From Flammeovirga aprica JL-4 (GTDB taxonomy: Bacteria; Bacteroidota; Bacteroidia; Cytophagales; Flammeovirgaceae): a stretch of 64,000 nucleotides of DNA. How positions within the stretch are numbered: the stretch's first letter is position 1; every line of letters starts with the position of its first letter. The position numbers were made by a program, and so were the translations under genes. Below are positions 37,693 to 47,391 of the stretch, in pieces. The notes below the pieces were generated by a model. It did no database searches. It saw only the letters and a list, made by a program, of their open reading frames with translations, and had not been told where the DNA came from. The stretch spans positions 1-64,000 of the forward strand of contig NZ_JABANE010000006.1 of the NCBI RefSeq assembly GCF_012844305.1, in the 5' to 3' direction.

Positions 37693-39528
37693 ATGATAAA
37701 CATTAACTACTACAGGCTATTGTTCATAGCGTCTATTCTTTTGATATTCCATCATACCTCTTTTTCACAAATTGATGGTTGTTCAGCTGATTATTCTTCA
37801 GGTCCAGTGACCATTGGAGATGGGAATCTAATTTTTAATGAAAATTGTCAAGTGTTTTCGGAGTCTGCATTGACTTTTATAAATGATGGACAATCTAGAT
37901 CTATTATTGTTGGAGATGTAGATGAAGCTAATACTGTTCTAATTGAGACTCCACAATTCATCATTGAACCTAATTCTAATGAAGTATTGGATCTTATTAT
38001 TGAAGAGAAAGATACTCTGATTATTATCGGAGACCTTAGACTTTATAATTATAGCACGGTAACAGTAAAACAAGGAGGTGTCCTTGTCATAGATGGAAGT
38101 TTAGTAACAACAGGAGATGATGATCGTTCACCAGAAGAGTCAAATGAGGTAAACATAAATATTGAAACGGATGGAGAGATACATATCAGTGGAGATGCTA
38201 TTTTAAATTATTCTTCAGGAAATATGGAAGGGTTAATTTATGTGCCAAATGGGAGGATAGTAAACTATACTTTACAAAGGGAGTCAGCACCTGGTTGGTT
38301 ATATTTTTTCCTTTGGTTAGCTGAAGTTTCTGGTAATACAAGTTTAGCGGATTCGATTAGAGATACAATTGATCAAATTGAAAGTGAAGGAGGAATTGGA
38401 AATATTGATTTAGATAAAATCAAAGATGTATATCCTGATGATATGGATAATCCATTCACCAAAGATTATCCAGTTGATATCAATCTTCCAATTACTGCTA
38501 GAGGACTCGACTATTTTGATGAAACAGGAATTTATACTCAGTCTATTTTTACATCAGAGAACTTAGAAGAAATTCTTTCCAATGGTAATGTATTGAGTTT
38601 GTTGGGAAAAGAAATTGCTTTTACTGTACAAAGTGTAGAAGATAAAAATTGCTTGTTATACTCTACTTTTGAAGTTAATTCTATAGGTAGTCTTAAAAGT
38701 GCCTTAGGGGAAATGACATGGAAGTTACCTACTGAAATTGAAAATGCGATTGAAAATAGAAATAATGGAGATGAATCAGAAAATCAGTTAATACTTGATT
38801 ATTTCATTAATAAAACAATCAAAATTGAAGTCGTGGAGCCTGGGTCGGTTTCAGACAGAATTGTTGTAGATGGTCAGTTAGGAGGAAGTACTGCTAGAGT
38901 TACTATGGTGCAGTCGAGTGGCAACATCATTATTGATTTTGAAAGTCAGGTGCCAAGTGATTTACCAGTTGTTCTTACTTACTTCAGAAGTAAAACAAGG
39001 GAAAACCAAGTACAGTTAGAATGGGAAACGGCATCAGAAATAAATGCTTCTCACTTTGAAGTACAACGTTCATCAGACCGTAAAAACTGGAATACAATAG
39101 GAACAGTAGATGCTAGTGGTAATTCTCAAGTATCTATTAAATATGAATTCACAGATGAGCATCAATTATCGATGTCTTATTATAGGTTAAAGCAAGTGGA
39201 TTTTGATGGTGTTTATGAACTTTTTGGGCCAATAACGGTGAGATTAGAAGGTGTGGAAGAGACATTAGAATTATTAATCATGCCTAATATAGTTTCAAAC
39301 AGTGAATCCATTCAGTTCAATATTTCAGGATTGCATGTAGGTACTCAAGTGAGTATTCAAGTATTTAATAATAATGGCTACCTAGTGTATGGAGAAGAAC
39401 TAAATGATATAGTTTCAAGTAGTTTATTAAAACCAATGCACTTTACACAACAATTAACTACAGGCATGTACTATGTTGTGGTGAAGTCAGGAAAAGATAT
39501 TGTAAAAGAGCGGTTAATGATCAAATAA
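37693..39528 (+). CDS. T9SS-secreted paralog 4 (long form)
   Basis: 611 residues, the longest paralog. Signal peptide (cleavage after SFS-Q), a solenoid-like part (STVTVKQGGVLVIDGSL, IETDGEIHISGDAIL), then a ~220-residue insertion absent from paralogs 1-3, with a predicted helix pair around residues 205-245 and an ITARGLDYFDETGIYTQ segment. The constant module (DLPVVLTYFRSKTRENQVQL, WETASEINASHFEVQRS, YYRLKQVDFDGVYELFGP) and T9SS domain (IMPNIVSNSESIQFNISGL ... FNNNGYLVYGEE ... GMYYVVVKSGKDIVKERLM) end it. Paralog 5 carries a comparable insertion. Confidence 0.8.
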   Translation: MININYYRLLFIASILLIFHHTSFSQIDGCSADYSSGPVTIGDGNLIFNENCQVFSESALTFINDGQSRSIIVGDVDEANTVLIETPQFIIEPNSNEVLDLIIEEKDTLIIIGDLRLYNYSTVTVKQGGVLVIDGSLVTTGDDDRSPEESNEVNINIETDGEIHISGDAILNYSSGNMEGLIYVPNGRIVNYTLQRESAPGWLYFFLWLAEVSGNTSLADSIRDTIDQIESEGGIGNIDLDKIKDVYPDDMDNPFTKDYPVDINLPITARGLDYFDETGIYTQSIFTSENLEEILSNGNVLSLLGKEIAFTVQSVEDKNCLLYSTFEVNSIGSLKSALGEMTWKLPTEIENAIENRNNGDESENQLILDYFINKTIKIEVVEPGSVSDRIVVDGQLGGSTARVTMVQSSGNIIIDFESQVPSDLPVVLTYFRSKTRENQVQLEWETASEINASHFEVQRSSDRKNWNTIGTVDASGNSQVSIKYEFTDEHQLSMSYYRLKQVDFDGVYELFGPITVRLEGVEETLELLIMPNIVSNSESIQFNISGLHVGTQVSIQVFNNNGYLVYGEELNDIVSSSLLKPMHFTQQLTTGMYYVVVKSGKDIVKERLMIK

Positions 39529-39565
39529 TTGAGTTCTTATTGAGGAATTGTTAATTAGATATTTG

Positions 39566-39603
39566 AAATCCCATAGTTTTATTGAGACTGTGGGATTTTT
39601 TTA
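39566..39603 (+). terminator. Terminator after paralog 4
   Basis: AATCCCATAGT / ACTGTGGGATT stem (one G-T pair) followed by T7. The remaining spacer to 39935 has no gene that I can support. Confidence 0.85.
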
Positions 39604-39935
39604 TGCTCATTTCTGATTGAAAAAATGACTTCAGTACTAATTTTTCGAAGATGTAAGAAAAATGGAAGAGGGGTAAGGGTAATTTCACCTGATTGCTTTT
39701 AATCACAAATTTTGGATAGAATAATCTACTTAACACCATGTATGATTCATTTCTAAAACGCCCTATTACCCTCTTTTTTTTATCATTAAAGGTGTAGAAA
39801 CATACGGTTTCATTTTTCTTTTTGCTCAACACTACAAAAACATTTGCGTTAGAGATCACAACCACACCAAAGACTAGAAATAAAAAAACTAATCGTGAAA
39901 AGAGGTTGACGACTTCTTTTTAAAAAAATGAAAAG

Positions 39936-41606
39936 ATGAGAGCTATTTACCCCTTATTATTAACTGGTGCATTAGGATTTATAACGATGAATAGTTATGG
40001 ACAATGTAATACTAAATGGAATACATCATTATCGATAACTGATAATGTGACGATGGATTCAGATGGAAGCTGTGTTTATGGAACTGGAGCAAGTGATTTA
40101 ACCTATTCATTAGCAAATGGAGGGAGAACGCTTACAATTGATAAAGATGTGACAATAGATGTGGGTGAATTCAACACATTTGCAATCACAGGCAGTAATC
40201 TTCTTAATAACTTCACGCTTCAGGTCAATGAAGGAGCAACATTAACTATTAATGGAAATTTTAGAATGAATTACCATTGTGATTTAATACTCATTGGCAA
40301 CTTAATAGTGAAAGGGGATTTAAATACAGCGGGATGGGATTTTTTTATGAATTTTGATTTGGGAGATAATGCAGTTCTGGCTGTTGAAGGAGATGCAAAT
40401 TTTAACCGCGGTTATGGAAGCAATAAAGATCGTATTTATGTCTTAGGTGAAAGTAGTAGTGTAGGGGGTGGTTTTGATGCTGTTAATGTAGGTTCTGATC
40501 CTTTTTCTACAACGCAATCCTTGGACTTTAACGCATTGAGTGCATCTATTAACTTTTGGGATGAATCAAAATTGGTAGAGGGAGACCGATCAGGTAATAA
40601 AGTTAGTGTTTACATTTTAAGTGAACTTACCGTAAATACCGCTTCTGGGTGGTATGGAAAATACTTAAGAGTAAAGGCCTTTGGTTTTGATAACAATGAA
40701 ATCGATTTACCTAATCAAGCAAGTTTAGGGACAATCACATCACTTCAAGATTTAAAAGATAGGATTGCAACAGTGAAATGGGAGGTGAAAAATAACACAG
40801 TAAAAGACAAGTTGGATCACTATCATGATAATGGAAAGACGAATACAAATCATCTAACTAAAGAAGAAAATTCTACAATGCAGGACTATTTTTCACAAAA
40901 TAGAAAAATTGTAATTGAGTTTGTTGATTCACCATCTGATGCTAAAGCTGTTTACGAGAGTTATCCCTCAAACGCAAGGATGAGTGCTGTGCAAAATATT
41001 GAAGAAATTGAGATAGAAAACGATATGGGTGACCTGCCTATTATTTTGAGTTCGTTTTCAATTCGTACCACAGATCAGCAAACAGTTGAACTGAAGTGGA
41101 CTTCTGCCATGGAAATCAATAATGATTATTATGAGGTATTTCGTTCTGTCAATCAAACAAATTGGGAGAGCATCGGTACCATGGATGGGGCCGGAAATAC
41201 AAATTATGCCATTGATTATACCTTCATTGATGAGCAACCTCTTCCAGAAGCTTATTATAAATTAGTGCAGTATGACTTTGATGGACAAAATGAAGCTTAT
41301 GGACCTTTGTTCGTTACTTTGAAAGGAGATACAGATCCTACTTTTCAAGCGAAGCTTTACCCGAATGTTTTGCACAGAAATGAAGTATCAAACCTTTCCA
41401 TTCAAGGGGCATCGGCAGGGGCAGATTTTAGCATTGAGGTCATTAATAATCAAGGAAACACCATCTATCAAGAAGTTATAGAAAACTTAGCTGGAAGCTC
41501 AATTCTTAAACCGCTGAACTTACCATCAAAAATGCCTTCAGGTATGTATTATATGATTGTAAAATCAGGTAGGAAAGTGGTAAAGAATAAATTGATCTTA
41601 CAATAG
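39936..41606 (+). CDS. T9SS-secreted paralog 5 (long form)
   Basis: 556 residues: signal peptide (cleavage after SYG-Q), solenoid-like rungs (VNEGATLTINGNFRM, CDLILIGNLIVKGDL, AVLAVEGDANF), a ~200-residue insertion with a basic, H/N-rich segment near residue 290-310, then the most diverged copy of the constant module (DLPIILSSFSIRTTDQQTVEL, WTSAMEINNDYYEVFRS, YYKLVQYDFDGQNEAYGP) and T9SS domain (KLYPNVLHRNEVSNLSIQG ... INNQGNTIYQE ... SGMYYMIVKSGRKVVKNKL). The YPN here is closer to the standard sorting motif than in paralogs 1-4, so this may be the ancestral type. Confidence 0.8.
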   Translation: MRAIYPLLLTGALGFITMNSYGQCNTKWNTSLSITDNVTMDSDGSCVYGTGASDLTYSLANGGRTLTIDKDVTIDVGEFNTFAITGSNLLNNFTLQVNEGATLTINGNFRMNYHCDLILIGNLIVKGDLNTAGWDFFMNFDLGDNAVLAVEGDANFNRGYGSNKDRIYVLGESSSVGGGFDAVNVGSDPFSTTQSLDFNALSASINFWDESKLVEGDRSGNKVSVYILSELTVNTASGWYGKYLRVKAFGFDNNEIDLPNQASLGTITSLQDLKDRIATVKWEVKNNTVKDKLDHYHDNGKTNTNHLTKEENSTMQDYFSQNRKIVIEFVDSPSDAKAVYESYPSNARMSAVQNIEEIEIENDMGDLPIILSSFSIRTTDQQTVELKWTSAMEINNDYYEVFRSVNQTNWESIGTMDGAGNTNYAIDYTFIDEQPLPEAYYKLVQYDFDGQNEAYGPLFVTLKGDTDPTFQAKLYPNVLHRNEVSNLSIQGASAGADFSIEVINNQGNTIYQEVIENLAGSSILKPLNLPSKMPSGMYYMIVKSGRKVVKNKLILQ

Positions 41607-41652
41607 AATAATAATTAGGTAAAGAGTATATATATAACGAGTGAAATTAATG

Positions 41653-41685
41653 AAGCTGTTCCACGAGTATCTTGTGGAACAGCTT
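41653..41685. terminator. Bidirectional terminator between paralog 5 and the GDPD gene
   Basis: Perfect stem AAGCTGTTCCAC ... GTGGAACAGCTT, with T-rich sequence after it on the plus strand. It sits between convergent genes. Confidence 0.8.
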
Positions 41686-41689
41686 ATTT

Positions 41690-42553
41690 TTATTTCTTAG
41701 CATCAGAAGCTTCTATAGGAAGATCAGATGCGATGATATCTACACCTAAATCCCAAGCTTCTTGATATTCTTTCGTTCTGCTTTGAGCATCCTGTACTTT
41801 ATCAGTAGTGTGGAAAGTAGCAGAAATACAGTAGATGCCTTCTTTATGTAATTTTTCATAAAGAGATTTATCTTGAAGTTTAACTCCCGTGAAAGCAATC
41901 ATTCTGTTGAAAGGAATGCCCGAAGCTTTTGCCTCTTCCCATCCTTTGTCATCCATGATTGTTACAGAAATCATTAATTCAGGTGCTAATTGATGAACTA
42001 ATTTAGCGTCTTCCCAATTGTAAGTGATTACTGCCGCATATTTCTCAACACCTGCGTCACGGATAGCTTTTGTGATTTTTTCAAATGGAACACCGCGTTT
42101 TACATCAACAGTTAAAAGTGCTTTTCCTTTTTTAGTCCACTTTAATACCTTTTCAAAAGTATCAAACTTATATTTCGTCAAATTACCTTCATCGTCCTTC
42201 AAACGAATTTTCTGTAATTCTTTCCAAGTGTAATTTCTCACAGAACCACTGCCCGTAGTTGTTCTTCCTAGCTCATTGTCATGCATTAAAAACATCACAC
42301 TGTCTTTACTCATCTCAACGTCCAATTCAATCACAGGTACGTCAACATATTTCACAAGGTGTTTAAAAGTAGGAATACAATTTTCTGGATAACCAATATA
42401 AGGACCACCACGGTGAGCACTCACTAACTGTTTTGGCTCAGAAGCATTGTAATCGAAAAAAGAATAAAGGTCTTCAACACTTTTGAAATCTAAAGATTGT
42501 GCATGAAGCTGGAAGGTACCCAAGAAAAGGATAATGGAAAATAAGGTTCTCAT
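41690..42553 (-). CDS. Secreted glycerophosphodiester phosphodiesterase
   Basis: GDPD-family TIM barrel of 287 residues that hydrolyses glycerophosphodiesters to glycerol 3-phosphate and an alcohol. Signal peptide at residues 1-19 (cleavage after LHA-Q), so periplasmic or surface-located. The catalytic motif is SAHRGGPYIGYPENCIP near 43-59 (HR...PEN), followed by IELDVEMSKDSVMFLMHD near 75-92 (E-x-D and general acid His) and GRTTTGSG. The gene starts 41 bases after the 3' end of the RNase P RNA gene on the same strand. Confidence 0.88.
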   Translation of the reverse strand: MRTLFSIILFLGTFQLHAQSLDFKSVEDLYSFFDYNASEPKQLVSAHRGGPYIGYPENCIPTFKHLVKYVDVPVIELDVEMSKDSVMFLMHDNELGRTTTGSGSVRNYTWKELQKIRLKDDEGNLTKYKFDTFEKVLKWTKKGKALLTVDVKRGVPFEKITKAIRDAGVEKYAAVITYNWEDAKLVHQLAPELMISVTIMDDKGWEEAKASGIPFNRMIAFTGVKLQDKSLYEKLHKEGIYCISATFHTTDKVQDAQSRTKEYQEAWDLGVDIIASDLPIEASDAKK

Positions 42554-42593
42554 TTTTTGGGGGAAATAAAATTAAGTGGATGAGAAAATAAAA

Positions 42594-42970
42594 ACGTGCG
42601 TCTATAAGCCGAGTTCTGTACCTCCATTGCAAGCAATGTGGTCCCTGTCATTTATCTAGGCCTGCAATCGCTCACAGGCTCCATCGACCTACCCATCTTA
42701 TCTGTCTGTGAAGACAATGAAGCGAGCAACTTCATTCCCGAAGGACAATAAGACCTATTTGGTCTTTCATCTCACAAGGTTTACCATGCCGTTCGTGTTG
42801 CCACCAACGCGGTGAGCTCTTACCTCACCATTTCACCCTTACCCGAAGGCGGTTTACTTTCTGTTGCACTTTCTGTCACCCATTGCTGAGTGCCTTCCCG
42901 TTAGGAAGTGTGACGCTCTGTGATGCTCGGACTTTCCTCTTCATTACTGAAGCGACAAGGCGACGCACGT
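42594..42970 (-). ncRNA. rnpB: RNase P RNA (bacterial type A)
   Basis: Catalytic RNA that matures the 5' ends of tRNAs. On the minus strand the conserved blocks appear in order: GAGGAAAGTCCGAGC near the 5' end, ACAGAAAGTGCAACAGAAAG, ACCGCCTTCGGGTAAGGGTG (shortened landmark), GGTGAGGTAAGAGCTCACC, and GGCTTATAG near the 3' end. The termini ACGTGCGTCG and AGACGCACGT can pair to form helix P1, which sets the ends used here. Length about 377 bases, normal for the type A fold. Confidence 0.95.
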
Positions 42971-43416
42971 TTGCAGCAAAAGTAAGAAGAGAAAAATTAA
43001 TAACTAAGAAATAACAACTAATAATTGCCAATTAATAATTAAAAATACGAGAAGTAGATATTTTTCATTTTTGACTAAGAAAAGTCTCTAAAAATGAGAA
43101 ATTTTAGAAAAAATGACCCTTTTAATGATAAATTATAAAAAACTTCACCTATCATTTATCAAATTGTTGGCGATTCACTGATTTAAATACTACTTTTATA
43201 ACTTTAGTACTAAGACAAATGGTATCGAATATTTGGAATTGACTTTTTAGCCTGCCTTTTATCGGAATTCTCATTACATGGTTTGAACAATGTTTTCACG
43301 AAATTCCGGAGCAGAAAATCGAAAAGTGTATTTCTAAAAAGATTGATTTTGCCTTAGCATTGTACTCGCAAATTTTGCGAATTGTTTATACTTATGGACT
43401 AGCAAACAGGAAAAGG
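42971..43416. other. rnpB-thrA divergent spacer
   Basis: About 445 bases. It must contain the rnpB promoter (minus) and the thrA promoter (plus), but no TAnnTTTG box with a -33 element stands out. No Thr/Ile-rich leader peptide is seen. The only clear element is the palindrome at 43366-43380. Confidence 0.5.
43366..43380. promoter_or_regulatory. Palindrome upstream of thrA
   Basis: TCGCAAATTTTGCGA: perfect 7-bp arms around a central T, 36 bases before the thrA start. It may be an operator or an mRNA leader hairpin. Confidence 0.4.
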
Positions 43417-45879
43417 ATGAAAGTACTCAAGTTTGGAGGTACATCGGTTGGAAGTGCGAAAAATATCCAACAAGTGGCCAATATCCTTTCTGATTACCAG
43501 CAAAGCGGACAAAGAGTCGCAGTTGTGGTATCGGCGATGAGCGGGATAACAAACAAGCTCATAGAAGTAGGGAACAGAGCAGCGTCAGGTGACGAAACCT
43601 ATAAGTCATTATTGAAAGATATTGAGTCTACTCACTTAACCGCGATTCGTGAGTTAATTGAAGTACGTAGACAAAGTAAAACCATTGCGTTCGTGAAACT
43701 TCAGTTGAACGACCTAGAGGATATTTTAAGAGGTATTTTCCTTTTAAAAGAATTGTCTCTACGCTCATTGGATATTTTACAGTCTTTCGGAGAACGCCTT
43801 TCATCATATATTATTGCTGAGTTCTTAACACAAGAGGGCGTTCCTGCTGAACAGTTAGATGCACGTAAAGTAGTGCGTACTAACAGTGTGTTTGGCGGAG
43901 CGAAGGTTGACTTTGTAACAACAAATTCTGCAATTACAAAGCATTTTGCAGAAACAGATAAAATGCAGATTGTAACTGGATTTATTGCTTCTTCTGAAAG
44001 TGGTGAAACAACTACTTTAGGTCGTGGTGGTTCAGATTATACTGCGGCGATTTTCGGTGCGGCATTAAATGCTACTGAAATCGAAATATGGACAGATGTT
44101 GACGGTGTAATGACTACCGATCCAAGAGTTGTGCCTACAGCCTTCTCATTACAGCAACTGTCTTATGAAGAAGCAATGGAGATGTCACACTTCGGTGCGA
44201 AAGTGATCTATCCTCCAACACTTCAGCCTGCCATCAAGAAAAACATTGATTTAAGAATCAGAAATACATTCAACCCGTCTTTCCCTGGTACACTTGTAAC
44301 AAGCAAGTCAGGTCAGGAAGATTGGCCAGTGAAAGGTATTTCTTCGATCAAAGAGATTGCTTTGGTAACTCTTTCAGGTAGTGGTTTGATTGGTGTTCCG
44401 GGTGTATCATCAAGATTGTTTGGTGCATTGGCAAGAGGTGGTGTATCGATGATTTTGATTACACAAGCTTCTTCAGAGCATACCATTACTTTCGCGGTAG
44501 CTCCAGGTGATGCTACGGAAAGTAAGAAAATCATTGAGGAGGAATTCTTCAATGAAATGGCTTCTGGAAAAGTAAATCCAGTAGAAGTTCAGAATAACTT
44601 ATCAATTCTTGCAATTATCGGTGAGAATATGGCACACCGCCCAGGTGTTGCAGCCAAGTTATTTAGTGCATTGGGTAAAAACGGTGTAAACATCGCCGCA
44701 ATTGCTCAAGGTTCATCAGAGCTAAACGTTTCTGTAGTAATTGAGCAGAAGCATTTACATAAATCATTGAATGCATTGCACGAAATCTTCTTCTTGTCAG
44801 ATATGGCGGAGTTGAACGTGTTTATGTTGGGTCTTGGTTTGATCGGTAATACGTTACTGACTCAAATGAGAGATCAGGCAGAGTACTTATTAACTGAGCG
44901 TAACTTACGCTTGAACGTAGTAGGTGCTGCCAATTCAAAGAAAATGATCTTCAATGAAACAGGTTTAGATATTTCTTTACCTAAAGACGAAATTCTAGCA
45001 GAAGGAGAAACTTCAAGCGCTGCAGGTTTCGTAGAGAAGATGATTGAAATGAACTTGCCTAATTCTGTATTTGTAGACTGTACAGCAGGTGATAGTGCGG
45101 TGAAATTGTATGAAAAGATTCTATTGAATTCTATTTCTATTACTACACCAAACAAGATCGCCAACTCAAGTAGCTTAGATTATTACTTGAGATGTCAAGC
45201 AGCTGCAAAACGTAGAGGCGTGAAATTCTTGTATGAGACAAACGTAGGTGCAGGTCTTCCTGTAATCGGTCCTCTTCAAGATTTAAAGAGATCGGGTGAT
45301 AAGATCATTAAAATCGAAGGTATTCTTTCAGGTACATTATCGTACTTATTCAATACTTTCTCAGCAGGAATGAAATTCTCTGAGTTAGTAAAAGATGCCA
45401 AAGAAATGGGTTATACTGAGCCAGATCCACGTGATGATTTAGGTGGAGTAGACGTTGCCCGTAAGATCTTGATCTTAGCACGTGAAGCAGGTTATCATAT
45501 GGAACCTTCTGATGTGACAGTAAAACCTATCCTTCCACAAGCATGTATGGATGCTGAATCTGTAGATGATTTCTTTGTAGAATTAGAAAAAGCAAATGAC
45601 CTTTTCGAAAAACAAAGAGCAGAAGCAGAAATCGACGGTAAGGCACTAAGAATGGTGGCTACTTTAGATGAAGAAGGAAAAGCAACTGTAAGTTTGGAAG
45701 CGGTAGATAACTCACATCCATTCCATGGATTGGTAGGTTCTGACAACATGGTAGTATTTACTTCTCGTCGTTACTTCAATGAGCCATTAGTAATCAGAGG
45801 ACCTGGTGCTGGTGCAGAAGTGACTGCTGCGGGAGTATTTGCAGAGATTATTACAATCGGAAACTTCTTGATCAACTAA
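43417..45879 (+). CDS. thrA: Bifunctional aspartokinase / homoserine dehydrogenase
   Basis: Fused enzyme of 820 residues catalysing the first and third steps from aspartate to homoserine. Aspartokinase part: MKVLKFGGTSVGSAKN at the start, VVSAMSGITNKL, TTLGRGGSDYTAAIFGAAL and EIWTDVDGVMTTDPR. Two ACT domains near residues 310-460 (SGSGLIGVPGVSSRLF; GENMAHRPGVAAKLF) for feedback control. Homoserine dehydrogenase: VFMLGLGLIGNTLL NAD site near 468, TPNKIANSS, YETNVGAGLPVIGPL and GILSGTLSYLFNTF. I chose the MKVLKFGG start over an ATG 19 codons upstream. Followed by thrB. Confidence 0.96.
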   Translation: MKVLKFGGTSVGSAKNIQQVANILSDYQQSGQRVAVVVSAMSGITNKLIEVGNRAASGDETYKSLLKDIESTHLTAIRELIEVRRQSKTIAFVKLQLNDLEDILRGIFLLKELSLRSLDILQSFGERLSSYIIAEFLTQEGVPAEQLDARKVVRTNSVFGGAKVDFVTTNSAITKHFAETDKMQIVTGFIASSESGETTTLGRGGSDYTAAIFGAALNATEIEIWTDVDGVMTTDPRVVPTAFSLQQLSYEEAMEMSHFGAKVIYPPTLQPAIKKNIDLRIRNTFNPSFPGTLVTSKSGQEDWPVKGISSIKEIALVTLSGSGLIGVPGVSSRLFGALARGGVSMILITQASSEHTITFAVAPGDATESKKIIEEEFFNEMASGKVNPVEVQNNLSILAIIGENMAHRPGVAAKLFSALGKNGVNIAAIAQGSSELNVSVVIEQKHLHKSLNALHEIFFLSDMAELNVFMLGLGLIGNTLLTQMRDQAEYLLTERNLRLNVVGAANSKKMIFNETGLDISLPKDEILAEGETSSAAGFVEKMIEMNLPNSVFVDCTAGDSAVKLYEKILLNSISITTPNKIANSSSLDYYLRCQAAAKRRGVKFLYETNVGAGLPVIGPLQDLKRSGDKIIKIEGILSGTLSYLFNTFSAGMKFSELVKDAKEMGYTEPDPRDDLGGVDVARKILILAREAGYHMEPSDVTVKPILPQACMDAESVDDFFVELEKANDLFEKQRAEAEIDGKALRMVATLDEEGKATVSLEAVDNSHPFHGLVGSDNMVVFTSRRYFNEPLVIRGPGAGAEVTAAGVFAEIITIGNFLIN

Positions 45880-45886
45880 GAGTTGA

Positions 45887-45916
45887 GAATGAAGAATGAA
45901 GAATGAAGAATGAAGA
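45887..45916 (+). repeat. Heptanucleotide tandem repeat (GAATGAA)n
   Basis: Four copies of GAATGAA directly after the thrA stop. Same 7-bp period as the two arrays in the thi operon, but a different unit. Confidence 0.75.
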
Positions 45917-45970
45917 GATAATTACTCTTTACAAATTGCTTCATAATTCAATTTCTAATTTGATTATAAA

Positions 45971-46000
45971 ATGAGGATAAAGCTAGTCTTTGTCCTCATT
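45971..46000 (+). terminator. Stem-loop in thrA-thrB spacer
   Basis: ATGAGGATAAAG/CTTTGTCCTCAT stem (one G-T pair) with a 5-base loop, then an AT-rich tail with T5. It could attenuate or end the thrA transcript before thrB. Confidence 0.55.
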
Positions 46001-46075
46001 ATACTTTTTATAAAATAAGGCCTAATTCACATTGTTGAAAAGAGACCTTAACTACTACAGGTAGCAATAAAAATA

Positions 46076-47008
46076 ATGAAAGAAGTAAAAGCATTTGCCC
46101 CTGCTACAGTGGCTAACGTAGCTTGTGGCTTTGATATCTTAGGTTTTGCCGTAGATAGCCCTGGTGATGAAATCGAAATGAAATTAGTCGATAAGCCGGG
46201 TATTGTAATTAAAGACATCACAGGTGATGGTGGCCGTCTTTCTCGCAATCCAAGAGAAAACACAGCGACCGTTTCAGTGTATCAGTTTTTAGAGAAAATT
46301 GGAGCAGAGAAGGCAGGGATTGAAGTAACTTTACACAAAAAAATGCCTTTTGGTAGTGGTTTAGGTTCTTCATCAGCAAGTACAGTTGCTGGTGCTTTTG
46401 CGGTCAACGCATTATTTGATAATCCATTAACTTCTGAAGAGTTACTTCCTTTCGCAATGGAAGGAGAAAGAGTAGCTTGTGGAGCGGCACATGCTGATAA
46501 CGTAGCACCTGCATTGTATGGTGGTTTTGTTTTGGTGCGTAGTTATGATCCGTTGGATGTAGTTCGTTTGAATGTACCAGAGGAATTATGCTGTGCAGTA
46601 GTTCACCCTCATATCGAAGTATCCACAAAAGATGCTCGTAATATTTTGAGAGGTGAAATTCCATTAGTAGATGCCGTACGTCAGTGGGGTAACGTAGGTG
46701 GTTTGATTGCTGGATTAGAGCAAGAAAACTATGATTTGATTGGCCGTTCATTACAAGATGTAATTGTTGAGCCAATCCGTTCAATGCTGATTCCAGGTTT
46801 TGATGAAGTAAAAAGAGCAGCAGTTTATGCAGGTTCAATGGGTACAGCAATTTCAGGTTCAGGTCCATCTGTTTTCTCTTTATGTAGAGGATTGGATAAG
46901 GCAGAAAGAATTGCAAATGCCAAGGTAGAAGCTTTCAAAGCGATCGGTATTGACAGTGACAAATTTGTGTCAAAAGTGAATAAAGTAGGGCCGAAGATTA
47001 TTTACTAA
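46076..47008 (+). CDS. thrB: Homoserine kinase
   Basis: GHMP-family kinase of 310 residues that makes O-phosphohomoserine for threonine synthesis. Motifs: FAPATVANVACGFDILGFAV at residues 6-25, PFGSGLGSSSASTVAGAFA near 86-104 (ATP-binding P-PxxxGLGSSAA loop) and GSMGTAISGSGPSVFSLC near 258-275. thrC is expected next in many Bacteroidota thr operons, but a terminator follows instead. The ~200-base spacer after thrA contains repeats and a stem-loop, so separate transcription is possible. Confidence 0.95.
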   Translation: MKEVKAFAPATVANVACGFDILGFAVDSPGDEIEMKLVDKPGIVIKDITGDGGRLSRNPRENTATVSVYQFLEKIGAEKAGIEVTLHKKMPFGSGLGSSSASTVAGAFAVNALFDNPLTSEELLPFAMEGERVACGAAHADNVAPALYGGFVLVRSYDPLDVVRLNVPEELCCAVVHPHIEVSTKDARNILRGEIPLVDAVRQWGNVGGLIAGLEQENYDLIGRSLQDVIVEPIRSMLIPGFDEVKRAAVYAGSMGTAISGSGPSVFSLCRGLDKAERIANAKVEAFKAIGIDSDKFVSKVNKVGPKIIY

Positions 47009-47029
47009 TCACACGACCTCAAACATAGG

Positions 47030-47070
47030 AACACCCTAGTATTATATTCGTAATGCTAGGGTGTTTTTTT
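47030..47070 (+). terminator. Terminator after thrB
   Basis: AACACCCTAG ... CTAGGGTGTT stem followed by T7. Confidence 0.9.
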
Positions 47071-47244
47071 ATGGATATTAGATGATAAATTAAGTTTTAG
47101 TTCATTTAAATTATCTAATAATAAAGCTATAATTTACCTCCAAATTCCCCTTGGAGTAAAGACTATGTTGTTCAAATTACAGTGTAGACCTTAGAAGAAA
47201 TAGATCAATATTAGTTGATTTGAGGAATGAATTAGTAAAAGACT

Positions 47245-47391
47245 TCAATTTTGTTGAATTTTTTTGATGTAAACTGATACAAAATAAAGGTCTGGTTCAA
47301 CAAGATAATTTCTCACTGTCTTTGTTTCTGTAGTTCCGTGTTTTTTAAGTTTTCGAATAGTTTTTTTACCAGCATCTTGAATAATTATCAT
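47245..47391 (-). CDS. Small ORF or gene remnant
   Basis: A 48-codon frame on the minus strand (MIIIQDAGKKTIRKLKKHG... ending FVSVYIKKIQQN) within an 880-base gene-free region. The same phase stays open for ~25 codons further upstream without a good start and reads protein-like (KYPSLLFKKNTYIIK). It may be the 3' remnant of a decayed gene rather than a functional small protein. I do not recognise it. Confidence 0.25.
   Translation of the reverse strand: MIIIQDAGKKTIRKLKKHGTTETKTVRNYLVEPDLYFVSVYIKKIQQN

Noticed and set aside
39551..39865. 104-codon minus-strand frame after paralog 4
   Set aside because: Runs through the terminator hairpin, has low-complexity AT-driven residues and no ribosome-binding or family signal.
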